From positions 744,001 to 808,000 of the forward strand of contig NZ_CP114065.1 in NCBI RefSeq assembly GCF_027627575.1: DNA of 64,000 bases, in the 5' to 3' direction. Shown here piece after piece: positions 33,801 to 42,408 of the stretch; within the stretch, counting starts at the first letter, position 1, and every line of letters starts with the position of its first letter. The stretch is from Kribbella sp. CA-293567. Its GTDB lineage: Bacteria; Actinomycetota; Actinomycetes; Propionibacteriales; Kribbellaceae. The position numbers and the translations under genes are program-made. The notes below the pieces were generated by a model. It did not search any database and had not been told where the DNA came from. It saw only the letters and a list, made by a program, of their open reading frames with translations.

Positions 33801-36247
33801 ACATCGAACTAAACCTCCACCACCATCCCTACCTGGCCGAGCACCGTCTCAACGACCTGCCCGTCCTCCCGGCATCGGCGTACCACGAACTGGCGCTGAC
33901 AACCGCCGCGCAGATCCTCGGCTCCATTCCATTCTCCGTCCGCGACCTCAGCCTCGACCGCCCCCTCTTCCTCGTCGACGACGAGCCCATGCGCCTGCAG
34001 ATCCGTTGCACGCAAGAGGACGGCGTCCACCGCTGGAACTGCTACGCCGACGACAGTAAGTGGTTGCTACTGGCAACAGCAGTCATCGACCCCGAACCCG
34101 ACCGGGTCGCGACCGCGCCACTGGACCTGCCGGACTCAGCGCAGTACGAGGAACTGATCGACCTCGCGCAGCACTATGCCGCCACCGAGGCGCGCGGGAT
34201 CGTGCGGACCGGCCCGTTCCGGACGCTCACCTCGCTCCGGCGTCGGTCGGCGGAGATCCTGGCCGAGTTCACCATCGACGAGTCGATCGCCGACGAGCTG
34301 GATCAGCACACGTTCCACCCGGCGCTGCTGGAGTCGGCGCTCCAGCCGCTGATGTCCTTACTCGCCGACGAGGAAGTTGCCCCCGACACCTATCTTCCGG
34401 TGGGTACCGCCCGTTGCCACGGCGAAGGCAAACCCGCTCTCGGTACGTCGCTGTGGTGCAAGGTCACCCGGACCTCGACTGCCGACGAGGTCGACCTCGT
34501 CCGCGGTGACATCGTGATCGGCGACAGCAACGGCCGGCAACTGCTGGCGATCGAGGGCTTCCAATTGAAGCGGTTCGGCAGGGAGCTGCCCGAGACGTTC
34601 GAGCAGCGGGCTCAGCGGCTGCTCCATGACCTGACCTGGGTGCAGGTCGAGCCGTCAGGACAGGCTGCACCGGAAGGCACCGTGCTCGTCATCGGGGACG
34701 GCATCGCAGTACAGGCAGAACTCTCGCAGCAGGGCGCCAATGCTGTCCTGGCGCCGTCCTGCCCCGAGGGCGAGCCCGGGGCGTTCTACTGGAAACAGCT
34801 TCTCAAGACGGTGGATGCTGACTACGGGGACCTCCGGACCGTGCTCTACGTGCACTCCGGAGAGGATCTCCAAGAGCTCGTCGGCGCGATGGAACTGCTG
34901 CAGGCGCTCGCGGCCCTCGATACGCCGCCTCGACTGTGGTTCGTGACGCAGAGCGCGCAGGCTGTGCTTCCCGGCGCGTGGGTCGATCCGTTGCAGACTG
35001 CGCTGTGGGGCCTCGGCCGCGCCGTACGGTACGAGCTGCCCGGCCTGAGGTGCTCGATGCTCGACCTGTCCAGATCGCCCTCGGCGGCCGAGATCTCCGC
35101 CTTGTCTGCCGAGATCCTGGCGAACGGTCCGGAGGACGAGCTCGCGCTGCGCTACGGCATCCGGTACGCCGCCCGCCTGGTCCCCGGCGTACTCCCCGAG
35201 GAAGGCGCGAAGGTGCGGGACGACGCGACCTACCTGGTCGTCGGTGGCCTCCGCGGCGCCGGTCTCCGCACCGCCCGCTGGCTGGTCGACCAAGGCGCGC
35301 GGCATCTCGTGCTGACCAGCCGAAGCGGCCCGGACGACGCGGCCCGCGACGAACTGCGGGAAATGGCGGCCCAGGGGACGGACCTTCGGATCCTCCCGGC
35401 GGACGTCGCCGAACTCGGCCGGATGACGGAGGTCTTCGCCGAGATCCGGGAGACCATGCCGCCATTGCGGGGCGTGATCCACGCGGCCGGCATCCACGAC
35501 GACGACAGCATCACCGAACTCACCGCCGACCGCTTCCTCGCCGTGATGCCGCCGAAGGTCCTGGGTGCCTGGAACCTGCACGCCCTCACCAAGGACCTGG
35601 ACTTGGACTTCTTCACCCTCTACTCCTCGGCGGCCTCGCTGATCGGCTCACCGGAGCAGGGCAACTACGCCGCGGCCAACGCGTACCTCGACGGTCTCGC
35701 GCACTACCGCAACTCACGCGGCCTGCCGGCCCTCACCGTCAACTGGGGCGAATGGGCCACCGACCCAGCTCTCGACGATCGCGACTCCAACGGCTTCGAC
35801 CCCGCGGACGGCCTCGCAGTACTCGGTCGTCTGCTCGGCCGCTCAGGCGCCCAAACCGCGATCATGTCCTTCGACCCAGCCGCCTCGGCCACAACCTTCC
35901 CGGCCCTGCGCACGGGCTCCCTCCTGCACGACTTCGACACCTCGCCGAACACGGCCCTCACCCGAGCCGACCTGATCCATCAATACGACCCGTCCGCCCA
36001 GGCGGCCCTCAGCACCTACCTCTGCGCCAAGCTCACGGCGATCACCGACACCCCCGCCGCCCAGCTCCAGCCCACCCAACGCCTGGACCACCTCGGCATC
36101 GATTCCCTGCAGACGGCCCAACTCCGCCGCCACCTCACCGAAGACCTCGCCACCACCCTCCCGGCAGCCGTCTTCCTCCAACCCAGAACCATCCACCAGC
36201 TGGCCGAACTCATCCTCACCAACCTGCGGTCACCACAACCCGCCTGA
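30845..36247 (+). CDS. Solitary modular type I polyketide-synthase-like protein with degenerate KS and AT
   Basis: One unbroken 1800-residue frame with domain order KS-AT-DH-KR-ACP and no thioesterase. KS (about 14-285) keeps Cys135 in DAACSSSL but has QGAGT (219-223) where HGTGT belongs, lacks the KSNIGH block, and is 130 residues short. AT (about 385-680) keeps Ser479 (GHSMGE) but has Glu394 for the oxyanion Gln and Asn578 (VASNSP) for the catalytic His. DH (about 970-1250) has His1000 in HRLNDLPVLP and Glu1163 (LLESALQ) instead of Asp. KR keeps Lys1571, Ser1594/1595 and Tyr1608 but reads GGLRGAG (Arg1470 for a Rossmann glycine). The ACP Ser1754 (GIDSLQ) is intact. GAGGA lies 6 bases before the GTG. 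No other PKS gene is near. Confidence 0.9.
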   Translation: MSSAGQGLGAVREPVAVIGMAARVPETARAESLGGLLDREGSSIAEAPAEWFAGEAFDAEFFGIPPAEADGVTPRQRLLMEVAWEAFEDAGLTLAGVATLRAEVLMGGDACGDDAGRVSSVLTARGLSVAVDAACSSSLVGVHLAMRSLRAGDCEIAFAGGEVAGEGVAVVALKLLSRAVAEGDRVHAVIKGSSAGVTSPDSDGADGLRTAYCDAGVEQGAGTTVDGGGADGMVGLLEAVLSVKHGFLSAEAEVEDAPRRGCVSSLAAGGAAVQLVLEEPPVPDSASEHLIGAMEKPVLFAISARSEVALAELAGRYRDLVVRGEVALSDVAYSAAVRRTQHSQRLAVVAESGEQAIDQLDSFARGVLTSGVVAGEAGGGSSVAHSTAWVFAGEGGQWLGMGRELLAGEQVFAEQIAACEAAMTPYVDWSLTAELAASEEDSQLARVDVAQPAIFAVQVALAALWKDRGFTPDVVVGHSMGEVAAAHVAGILDLDDAVRVICHRSGLMRAVVGAGAMVEVELSQEDAEELLVGRSEISLAACNGPASSVLSGDEEVIAEILAERGVSGRRLEVSVASNSPLMELLQDEFLELLSSLNPKPGHIPLCSTVYGETVDGTDLGPEYWVDNLREPVLFGDVIQHLAAGGHDTFVEFGPHSLLESAVRQNLLDRPGVVVGAMSRESNGQAALLAAVAELHVAGRAVPWESLSDPAARYVSLPAYPWQRERFWPDAPPVSVAAVDSVADLGLVTEPAAGAEVLPVAGLPAVDQVLPADQVPPADQVFPIAESVSVAELLPVADFVAVDELLPVAEPDQLAESISVSEPIPFIGPLPSAESDPVDELLPVAELDQLAESVGEPISFIGPLPFAESVRTDELLPVEEPLSSGELSSFIGPLPIAEPVPADELLPVAEPDRLAESISADEPISFIGPLPFAEPVPLDDPLLVSAPAPATSDPEPAAEPADLVAHPPRPLVGAYLRLAPGDTYVWDIELNLHHHPYLAEHRLNDLPVLPASAYHELALTTAAQILGSIPFSVRDLSLDRPLFLVDDEPMRLQIRCTQEDGVHRWNCYADDSKWLLLATAVIDPEPDRVATAPLDLPDSAQYEELIDLAQHYAATEARGIVRTGPFRTLTSLRRRSAEILAEFTIDESIADELDQHTFHPALLESALQPLMSLLADEEVAPDTYLPVGTARCHGEGKPALGTSLWCKVTRTSTADEVDLVRGDIVIGDSNGRQLLAIEGFQLKRFGRELPETFEQRAQRLLHDLTWVQVEPSGQAAPEGTVLVIGDGIAVQAELSQQGANAVLAPSCPEGEPGAFYWKQLLKTVDADYGDLRTVLYVHSGEDLQELVGAMELLQALAALDTPPRLWFVTQSAQAVLPGAWVDPLQTALWGLGRAVRYELPGLRCSMLDLSRSPSAAEISALSAEILANGPEDELALRYGIRYAARLVPGVLPEEGAKVRDDATYLVVGGLRGAGLRTARWLVDQGARHLVLTSRSGPDDAARDELREMAAQGTDLRILPADVAELGRMTEVFAEIRETMPPLRGVIHAAGIHDDDSITELTADRFLAVMPPKVLGAWNLHALTKDLDLDFFTLYSSAASLIGSPEQGNYAAANAYLDGLAHYRNSRGLPALTVNWGEWATDPALDDRDSNGFDPADGLAVLGRLLGRSGAQTAIMSFDPAASATTFPALRTGSLLHDFDTSPNTALTRADLIHQYDPSAQAALSTYLCAKLTAITDTPAAQLQPTQRLDHLGIDSLQTAQLRRHLTEDLATTLPAAVFLQPRTIHQLAELILTNLRSPQPA
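33208..33680 (+). repeat. In-frame repeats in the AT-DH linker of the PKS-like gene
   Basis: About 155-190 residues made of imperfect units of 30-36 residues. ELLPV occurs five times (codons at 33215, 33251, 33358, 33461, 33551) and FIGPLP four times (near 33317, 33419, 33508, 33617), with Ala-Glu-Pro/Ser between. The tract is strongly acidic and Pro-rich. Codons such as CTT, GTT and TTC runs make it less GC-biased than the flanks. Confidence 0.85.
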
Positions 36248-36250
36248 AAA

Positions 36251-36292
36251 GAACTCGCCCTCGACAGCCGGCCGGCTGTCGAGGGCGAGTTC
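36251..36292. terminator. Perfect 42-bp palindromic bidirectional terminator
   Basis: Two 21-base arms, GAACTCGCCCTCGACAGCCG plus G and its exact complement, meet without a loop base left over. T-rich bases follow on both strands (TTCTTCGG rightward, TTTTCAGG leftward). It separates the PKS-like gene from the convergent sugar-binding protein gene. Confidence 0.85.
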
Positions 36293-36303
36293 TTCGGACT
36301 GAA

Positions 36304-37713
36304 CTACTTCTTGACCGTCTTGTTGTACTGGTCGATCTGCGGCTGGATCGAGCTTGCCGCGGCCTTCATCGCCTCGGCCGGGTCGGTGCCCAGTACGGCC
36401 TTCTCCAGGCCGTCCTCGGACGCCTTGCGGGACTGCGGCATCACGCCGAGGATGCAGCCGGAGGAGGCGTTGGTCGGCTTGGTGTCGTGGAGCTGGGTGA
36501 TCGCGGTGGTGAACTGCGGGTACTGCGCCACCCACGCCTTGTCCTCGGGGAGGTCGAGGGCCTTGGAGTTGATCGGGAAGTAGCCGGTGCCGGTGTGCCA
36601 GGAGGCCTGCTGCTCCGGCGTGGAGGCGAACTTCACGAACTCCCAGGAGGCGCGCTTCTCGGCGTCGGAGTGGCCGACGCCGTTGACCCACAGCGAGGCG
36701 CCGCCGATGATCGGGCCGCCGGTGCTGTCGGCCGACAGCTTCGGGAACGGCGCGGTCAGCACGGTGAACTTGCCCTTGGCCGCGTCCAGGTAGCCGCGCA
36801 GCGAGCCGGTCGACTCCAGGTGCATCGCCGACGTGCCGGACTTGAAGACCGCCTGGGCGTCGTCGGTCTTCTTGCCGGTGTTCGGCATCAGGCCCTGCTT
36901 GACCATCTGCTGGTACCAGGTGGCCACCTTGACACCCTGCTCGTCGGCGAAGTTCACCTTGGTGGCCAGGTCCTTGCGGCCGTTCTCGTTGTCGCAGTAC
37001 GTCGTCCCGGACTGCGCGATCAGCTGCTCGACGAACCAGCCGTAGATCGCCGCGTTGAACCCGTACTGCGTGGTCTTGCCGCCCGACTTGACGGTCAGCT
37101 TCTTCGCCGCCGTCATGATCTCGTCCAGGTTGGCCGGCGGCTTCGCCGGGTCCAGCCCGGCCTTCACGAAGGCTTCCTTGTTGATGTAGAGCAACGGCAT
37201 CGACGTGTTGAACGGCATCGAGTTCAGCTGCTCGTCGATCGAGTAGTAGTTGGCGATGTTCGGCTCGATCGAGTCCAGCGCGTAGCCGTCCTTGTCGGCG
37301 AACTTCTGCACCGGCACGGTCTGCTTGGAGTCGATCATGAAGCGCGAGCCGATGTCGTAGATCTGCACCACCGACGGCGTGTTGCCCTGCTGGACCGAGG
37401 TCTTGTACTTCGTGATCGTCTCGTCGTAGTCGCCCTGGTAGACCGCGGTGACCTCGATCTTGCCGGTGTTCTTGGCGTTGAACGCCTTCACCAGCTTGTC
37501 GACGGCCTCCCCGTTGGCGCCCTTCATGCCGTGCCAGAACGTCACCTTGGTGACGCCGGTGGCCTTGTCCAGCGCGTCCGCGCCGGGCGCGTCCTGACCG
37601 CCGCTCGAGCCGCCACCTTCGTCGCTGCTGCTGCCGCAGCCGGTCGCCACCAGGGCGAGCACGGCCAGCAGGGAGACCGCGGCCGCCGTACGTCGTTGTC
37701 CGACAGATCGCAT
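36304..37713 (-). CDS. ABC transporter sugar/glycerol-phosphate-binding lipoprotein (UgpB-like)
   Basis: A 469-residue exported solute-binding protein of family 1. The signal peptide ends in the lipobox LVATGC (Cys26). The mature domain shows VTFWHGMKGANGEAVDKLVKAFN, AVYQGDYDETITKYKTSVQQG, MPFNTSMPLLYINKEAF and GGASLWVNGVGHSDAEKRASWEFVKF, closest in pattern to UgpB of sn-glycerol-3-phosphate uptake, though a disaccharide is possible. It is the first gene of a minus-strand... order ligand-binding last: two permeases lie upstream in transcription. No ATPase is encoded nearby, so a shared MsiK-type ATPase is likely. Confidence 0.93.
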   Translation of the reverse strand: MRSVGQRRTAAAVSLLAVLALVATGCGSSSDEGGGSSGGQDAPGADALDKATGVTKVTFWHGMKGANGEAVDKLVKAFNAKNTGKIEVTAVYQGDYDETITKYKTSVQQGNTPSVVQIYDIGSRFMIDSKQTVPVQKFADKDGYALDSIEPNIANYYSIDEQLNSMPFNTSMPLLYINKEAFVKAGLDPAKPPANLDEIMTAAKKLTVKSGGKTTQYGFNAAIYGWFVEQLIAQSGTTYCDNENGRKDLATKVNFADEQGVKVATWYQQMVKQGLMPNTGKKTDDAQAVFKSGTSAMHLESTGSLRGYLDAAKGKFTVLTAPFPKLSADSTGGPIIGGASLWVNGVGHSDAEKRASWEFVKFASTPEQQASWHTGTGYFPINSKALDLPEDKAWVAQYPQFTTAITQLHDTKPTNASSGCILGVMPQSRKASEDGLEKAVLGTDPAEAMKAAASSIQPQIDQYNKTVKK

Positions 37714-37744
37714 CGTTGTTGCCCCAATCGAAGGAAAGATGGTG

Positions 37745-38596
37745 TTACCGGATCGCGCCCGCGGTCAGTCCGCGGACGATGAAACGCTGACCGAAGATGA
37801 CGATCGCCAGCGTCGGGAGAATGGACAGGGTGACTCCGGCCAGGATCAGGCCGGGATCGGCCGCCTCGGCGTCGTTGAGCTGACTGATGCCGATCTGCAA
37901 CGTACGGCGCGACGCCGAGTCGCCGATCAGCAGCGGCCAGAAGAACTGGTTCCAGCCGGCCAGGAAGACGTACAGCCCGACCGCCATCAGGGCCGGCTTG
38001 TTCAGCGGCACCAGGATCTGGCGCAGGAACCGCCAGTGCCCGCAGCCGTCGATGGTGGCCGCGTCCCGCAGCTCGCTCGGGAACTGCAGGAACGACTGCC
38101 GCAGCAGGAAGACCCCGAACGCGTTCGCCAGGAACGGCAGCACCAGGGCCAGCATCGTGCCGGCGTACGACGCGGTCAGCCGCTCGCCACCGACCGACCA
38201 GCCGGTGATGGTCAGGTAGTTCGGCAGCACGATCGACTCCCACGGCACCATCAGCGTGCCGAGGAACAGCCCGAACAGCACGGTCCGGCCCCACATCTTC
38301 ATGAAGACGAACGCGTACGCCGCCAGCACGCTGGTGATCAGCTGCGACAAGGTGATGATCGAGGTCTGCAGGATCGAGTTCAGGTACTGCCGGCCGATCG
38401 GCGTGCCGGACGAGGTCGCGCCCTCGTAGTTGCCGGTGAAGACGCCGTGCGGGAACAGGTCCGGCGGGTACGACGAGATCTGGCCGGGCGACATGATCGA
38501 CCCCGCGATCACGTAGTAGACCGGGAAGATCACCGCGATCGCGGCCAGGATCAGGACGGCGTAGGTGACGATCCGTCCGGCGGTCAGTTGTCTCAC
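37745..38596 (-). CDS. Carbohydrate ABC transporter permease (UgpE/MalG-like)
   Basis: A 283-residue membrane protein with six helices: VTYAVLILAAIAVIFPVYYV first, and the EAA loop ELRDAATIDGCGHWRFLRQILVPLNKPAL coupling the ATPase. The C-terminus IFGQRFIVRGLTAGAIR is the standard MalG-type ending. The GTG start (38596) overlaps the previous permease stop as GTGA. It pairs with the permease encoded just upstream and passes substrate from the adjacent UgpB-like lipoprotein. Confidence 0.94.
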   Translation of the reverse strand: MRQLTAGRIVTYAVLILAAIAVIFPVYYVIAGSIMSPGQISSYPPDLFPHGVFTGNYEGATSSGTPIGRQYLNSILQTSIITLSQLITSVLAAYAFVFMKMWGRTVLFGLFLGTLMVPWESIVLPNYLTITGWSVGGERLTASYAGTMLALVLPFLANAFGVFLLRQSFLQFPSELRDAATIDGCGHWRFLRQILVPLNKPALMAVGLYVFLAGWNQFFWPLLIGDSASRRTLQIGISQLNDAEAADPGLILAGVTLSILPTLAIVIFGQRFIVRGLTAGAIR

Positions 38597-39510
38597 TTGT
38601 AGTGCACCCGCCTCTCGAGGACGCCGAACTGGATCGCGGTACAGGCCAGCAGGATCACCAGCAGCACGATCGCCTGCGCCGACGCGGCGCCGAAATCGCT
38701 GTTGTTGTTGGCGAAAGCGGTGTGGTAGATCGAGTAGACCAGCGTCTTGGTGGACTGCTCGGGACCGCCCTCGGGGGTGAGGATCTTGATCTGGCCGAAG
38801 CCCTGCAGCGACTGGATGGTGGAGATCACCACCAGGAAGAACAGTTGCGGGCCGAGCATCGGCACGGTGATGAACCGGGCCGCGCGCCAGCCACCGGCGC
38901 CGTCCAGGGTGGCCGCCTCGTTGATCTCCTGCGGGATCGCGCCGATACCGGCCGACAGCACCAGCACGTTGTAGCCGATGCTCATCCACACGGTGGTGAT
39001 CGCGACGCTGATCAGCGCCCAGGACGGGTCGGTCAGCCAGCCGATCCGGTCCAGCCCGAACCGGCCGAGCAGGCCGTTGGCCAGCCCGATCGCGGGGTTG
39101 TAGATGGTCGCGAAGATCACCGACGCGCTGGCCACCGAGAAGGCGAACGGCAGCGCGAAGGCGGTCCGGAAGATCCGGATCCCCTTGATCTGCTGCTCGA
39201 GCAGCAACACGATCGCCAGCCCGCCCAGCACACCGGGGATCACCGTCAGCAGCACGAAGGCGAAGGTGACCCACAGGATGTGCCGGAACTCGGCGCTGCC
39301 GAGCATGTCCCGGTAGTGCTGCAGGCCCACGAAGGCGTCCGGGCGGCCGAACAGGTCCGACCCGTGCAGCGACAGCGAGACGGACTTGCCGAGCGGCCAG
39401 ACGATGAACAGGGCGAAGATCACCACGCACGGCAGCAACATCAGCCAGGACGCCAGCGACGCTGCGGTGGGCCCTCGGCGGGCGGTCGCAGGTGCGGAAC
39501 TCGTAGTCAA
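38593..39510 (-). CDS. Carbohydrate ABC transporter permease (UgpA/MalF-like)
   Basis: A 305-residue permease with six helices; ASWLMLLPCVVIFALFIVWPLG begins the membrane part and the EAA motif is EINEAATLDGAGGWRAARFITVPML. It is first in the permease-permease-binding protein unit. I choose the TTG at 39510 because GGAGG lies 7 bases before it; upstream in-frame sequence looks non-coding and holds the divergent purD promoter. Substrate inferred from the UgpB-like partner as glycerol-phosphate or a sugar. Confidence 0.92.
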   Translation of the reverse strand: MTTSSAPATARRGPTAASLASWLMLLPCVVIFALFIVWPLGKSVSLSLHGSDLFGRPDAFVGLQHYRDMLGSAEFRHILWVTFAFVLLTVIPGVLGGLAIVLLLEQQIKGIRIFRTAFALPFAFSVASASVIFATIYNPAIGLANGLLGRFGLDRIGWLTDPSWALISVAITTVWMSIGYNVLVLSAGIGAIPQEINEAATLDGAGGWRAARFITVPMLGPQLFFLVVISTIQSLQGFGQIKILTPEGGPEQSTKTLVYSIYHTAFANNNSDFGAASAQAIVLLVILLACTAIQFGVLERRVHYK

Positions 39511-39596
39511 TCGAATACCTCCAGTCAGGCGCAGTCTTACACCCGGCCGGGCCGGGCAAAACCAGCACACGCGTAAGTGCACTAGGCTCATGGCTC

Positions 39597-40886
39597 GTGA
39601 AGGTTCTAGTCATCGGCACTGGCGGCCGTGAACACGCACTCGTCTGGGCGCTCAGCCGGGACCCCGAGGTCGAGCAGGTCGTGGCGGCCCCGGGCAACCC
39701 TGGTATCGCCACGTTGCAACCGTCGTACGACGGGCAGACGATCGTCTGCCGGCCGGTCGACAGCTCGGACCACGACGCGGTCGTCGCGCTGGCCACCGAG
39801 CTGGGCTCCGACCTGGTCGTCGTCGGCCCCGAGGCACCGCTGGTCGCCGGACTGGCCGACCCGCTGCGTGCCGCCGGGATCGCCGTCTTCGGCCCGTCCA
39901 AGGACGCGGCCGAGATCGAGGGGTCGAAGGCCTTCGCCAAGGACGTGATGGCCGCCGCGAGCGTGCCGACCGGCCGGGCCTACGTCTGTACGACGCCGGA
40001 GCAGGCCGCCGAGGCGATCGACGCCTTCGGCCCGCCGTACGTGGTGAAGGACGACGCGCTCGCCGCGGGCAAGGGCGTGGTGGTCACCTCCGACCGCGCC
40101 GAGGCGCTCGAGCACGCGGCCGGCTGCGAGCAGGTGCTGATCGAGGAGTTCCTGGACGGACCCGAGGTCTCGCTGTTCGCGATCACCGACGGCGTCACCG
40201 TGCTGCCGATGCAGCCGGCTCAGGACTTCAAGCGCCTCGCGGACAACGACGAAGGCCCGAACACCGGCGGCATGGGCGCCTACACCCCATTGCCCTGGGC
40301 TCCGGAAGGGCTGGTCCAGGAGATCACCGACCTGGTGCTCCAGCCGACCGTCGACGAACTGCGCCGCCGTGGCACCCCGTTCAGCGGTCTCCTGTACGCC
40401 GGACTCGCGCTGACCTCCCGCGGCACCCGGGTGATCGAGTTCAACTGCCGCTTCGGTGATCCCGAGACCCAAGCGCTGCTGCCGCTGCTCAAGACCCCGC
40501 TCGGCGGCCTCCTGTACGCCGCCGCGACGGGCAAGCTCGCCGATGTCCAGCCGCTGAGCTGGAAGTCGGGGGCGTCGGTCGCGGTCGTGGTCGCGGCCAA
40601 GAAGTACCCGGCCAAGCCCCGCAGCGGTGACGTGATCAGCGGGATCGAGCAGGCCGAGACGGGCGGCGTCCACGTCTTCCACGCCGGCACCGCGATCGAG
40701 GACGACGAGGTGGTCACCGCGGGCGGCCGGGTGCTCGCGGTCAGCGCCAGCGGCAAGGACCTCGACGAGGCCCGCCAGCGCGCGTACTCCGGTGTCGGCC
40801 AGCTCCGGATCAAGGGCTCGCAGCACCGCACGGACATCGCGCTGAAGGCGGCTCGCGGCGAGATCGAGCTGCACCCGGTCAGCTGA
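39597..40886 (+). CDS. purD: Phosphoribosylamine-glycine ligase (GAR synthetase)
   Basis: A 429-residue ATP-grasp ligase, second step of de novo purine synthesis, joining glycine to phosphoribosylamine. MKVLVIGTGGREHAL is the N-terminal signature; then VVVGPEAPL, GPSKDAAEIEGSKAFAKD, VVKDDALAAGKGVVV, DFKRLADNDEGPNTGGMGAY and the metal-binding FNCRFGDPETQ. The GTG lies 8 bases after TAGGCT with no ribosome site, so the transcript is probably leaderless. purB follows 80 bases later. Confidence 0.98.
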   Translation: MKVLVIGTGGREHALVWALSRDPEVEQVVAAPGNPGIATLQPSYDGQTIVCRPVDSSDHDAVVALATELGSDLVVVGPEAPLVAGLADPLRAAGIAVFGPSKDAAEIEGSKAFAKDVMAAASVPTGRAYVCTTPEQAAEAIDAFGPPYVVKDDALAAGKGVVVTSDRAEALEHAAGCEQVLIEEFLDGPEVSLFAITDGVTVLPMQPAQDFKRLADNDEGPNTGGMGAYTPLPWAPEGLVQEITDLVLQPTVDELRRRGTPFSGLLYAGLALTSRGTRVIEFNCRFGDPETQALLPLLKTPLGGLLYAAATGKLADVQPLSWKSGASVAVVVAAKKYPAKPRSGDVISGIEQAETGGVHVFHAGTAIEDDEVVTAGGRVLAVSASGKDLDEARQRAYSGVGQLRIKGSQHRTDIALKAARGEIELHPVS

Positions 40887-40968
40887 CTCTCGGCCTTCGG
40901 CGGCCGGCGACCTCGCCAGCTGCGCCCTGCTGACGGTCGCTCCCTGAGGCTGGGAGAGAATGGGGTAC

Positions 40969-42405
40969 GTGCCGACCTCCAGCAAGCCCCGGATCCCGAA
41001 CGTTCTCGCTGCCCGCTACGCCAGTCCGTCGATGGCGGAGCTGTGGTCGCCGGAGTACAAGATCGTGCTCGAGCGGCAGCTGTGGCTGGCGGTGCTCGGG
41101 GCGCAGAAGGCCTACGGGGTCGATGTTCCGGACGGTGTGATCGAGGACTACCGGGTGGTGATCGACCAGGTCGACCTGGAGTCGATCGCGGCGCGGGAGC
41201 GGGTCACCCGGCACGACGTGAAGGCGCGGATCGAGGAGTTCAACGCGCTCGCCGGGCACGAGCACGTGCACAAGGGCATGACGAGCCGGGACCTGACCGA
41301 GAACGTCGAGCAGCTGCAGATCCGGGCCGGCCTGGTGCTGGTCCGCGATCGCGCGGTGGCGACCGCCGTCCAGCTCGGGCAGAAAGCGGCCGAGCACGCG
41401 GCGCTGGTGCTGACCGGGCGTTCCCACAACGTCGCGGCGCAGGCGACGACGCTGGGCAAGCGGTTCGCCTCGGCGGCCGACGAGCTGCTGGTCGCGATCG
41501 CCCGGCTGGAGGACCTGATCGAGCGGTACCCGCTGCGGGGGATCAAGGGCCCGGTCGGTACGTCGCAGGACATGCTGGACCTGTTCGGTGGGCAGGACAA
41601 GCTGCTCGCGGGGCTGGAGTCGGAGGTCGCGCAGCACCTGGGCTTCCGCCGGGTGCTGACCAGCGTCGGACAGGTCTACCCGCGCTCGCTGGACTACGAC
41701 GTCGTCTCGGCGCTGGTCCAGCTCGCCGCCGGGCCGTCCAGCCTGGCGACGACGATCCGGCTGATGGCCGGGCACGAATTGGTCACCGAGGGCTTCAAGG
41801 ACGGCCAGGTCGGCTCGTCGGCGATGCCGCACAAGATGAACACCCGGTCCTGTGAGCGGGTCAACGGGCTGGCCGTCATCCTGCGCGGTTACGCGTCGAT
41901 GACCGGCGAGCTGGCCGGCAACCAGTGGAACGAGGGCGACGTCTTCTGCTCCGTCGTCCGCCGGGTCGCGTTGCCGGACGCGTTCTTCGCTCTGGACGGG
42001 CTGTTCGAGACGTTCCTGACCGTGCTGGACGAGTTCGGGGTGTACCCGGCCGTGGTGGCGCGCGAACTGGAGCGCTACCTGCCGTTCCTGACCACCACCA
42101 AGGTGCTGATGGCCGCCGTGAAGAACGGCGTCGGCCGGGAGACCGCGCACGAGGTGATCAAGGAGCACGCCGTCGCGATGGCGCTCGACCTGCGCAAGGG
42201 CACCTCGGAGAACGACCTGTTCCACCGGCTCGGCGCGGACGGCCGGCTCGGCCTGACCGAGGAGCAGATCGTCGGCATCGTCGGCGAGCCGCTGTCGTTC
42301 ACCGGAGCGGCGGTGGCGCAGGTCAACACGGTCGTGGCAGCGATCGACTCGCTGGCCAAGCGCTACCCCGAGGCCGCCGCCTACACCCCTGGTGACATCC
42401 TTTAG
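40969..42405 (+). CDS. purB: Adenylosuccinate lyase
   Basis: A 478-residue member of the aspartase/fumarase superfamily that removes fumarate from SAICAR and adenylosuccinate. Motifs: PNVLAARYASPSMAELWSPE, HEHVHKGMTSRDLTEN (catalytic His region), LTGRSHNVAAQ, and the signature loop GSSAMPHKMNTRSCER with catalytic Ser. The GTG at 40969 is chosen: GAGAAT ends 7 bases before it and it gives the usual five residues before KPRIPNVLA. ATG 40960 in frame is the alternative. A small membrane protein gene follows almost directly. Confidence 0.97.
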   Translation: MPTSSKPRIPNVLAARYASPSMAELWSPEYKIVLERQLWLAVLGAQKAYGVDVPDGVIEDYRVVIDQVDLESIAARERVTRHDVKARIEEFNALAGHEHVHKGMTSRDLTENVEQLQIRAGLVLVRDRAVATAVQLGQKAAEHAALVLTGRSHNVAAQATTLGKRFASAADELLVAIARLEDLIERYPLRGIKGPVGTSQDMLDLFGGQDKLLAGLESEVAQHLGFRRVLTSVGQVYPRSLDYDVVSALVQLAAGPSSLATTIRLMAGHELVTEGFKDGQVGSSAMPHKMNTRSCERVNGLAVILRGYASMTGELAGNQWNEGDVFCSVVRRVALPDAFFALDGLFETFLTVLDEFGVYPAVVARELERYLPFLTTTKVLMAAVKNGVGRETAHEVIKEHAVAMALDLRKGTSENDLFHRLGADGRLGLTEEQIVGIVGEPLSFTGAAVAQVNTVVAAIDSLAKRYPEAAAYTPGDIL

Positions 42406-42408
42406 CTC

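Noticed and set aside
34936..37782. 948-codon frame spanning the PKS end and the sugar-binding gene
   Set aside because: Crosses a strong bidirectional terminator and two real genes; composition is shadow-like.
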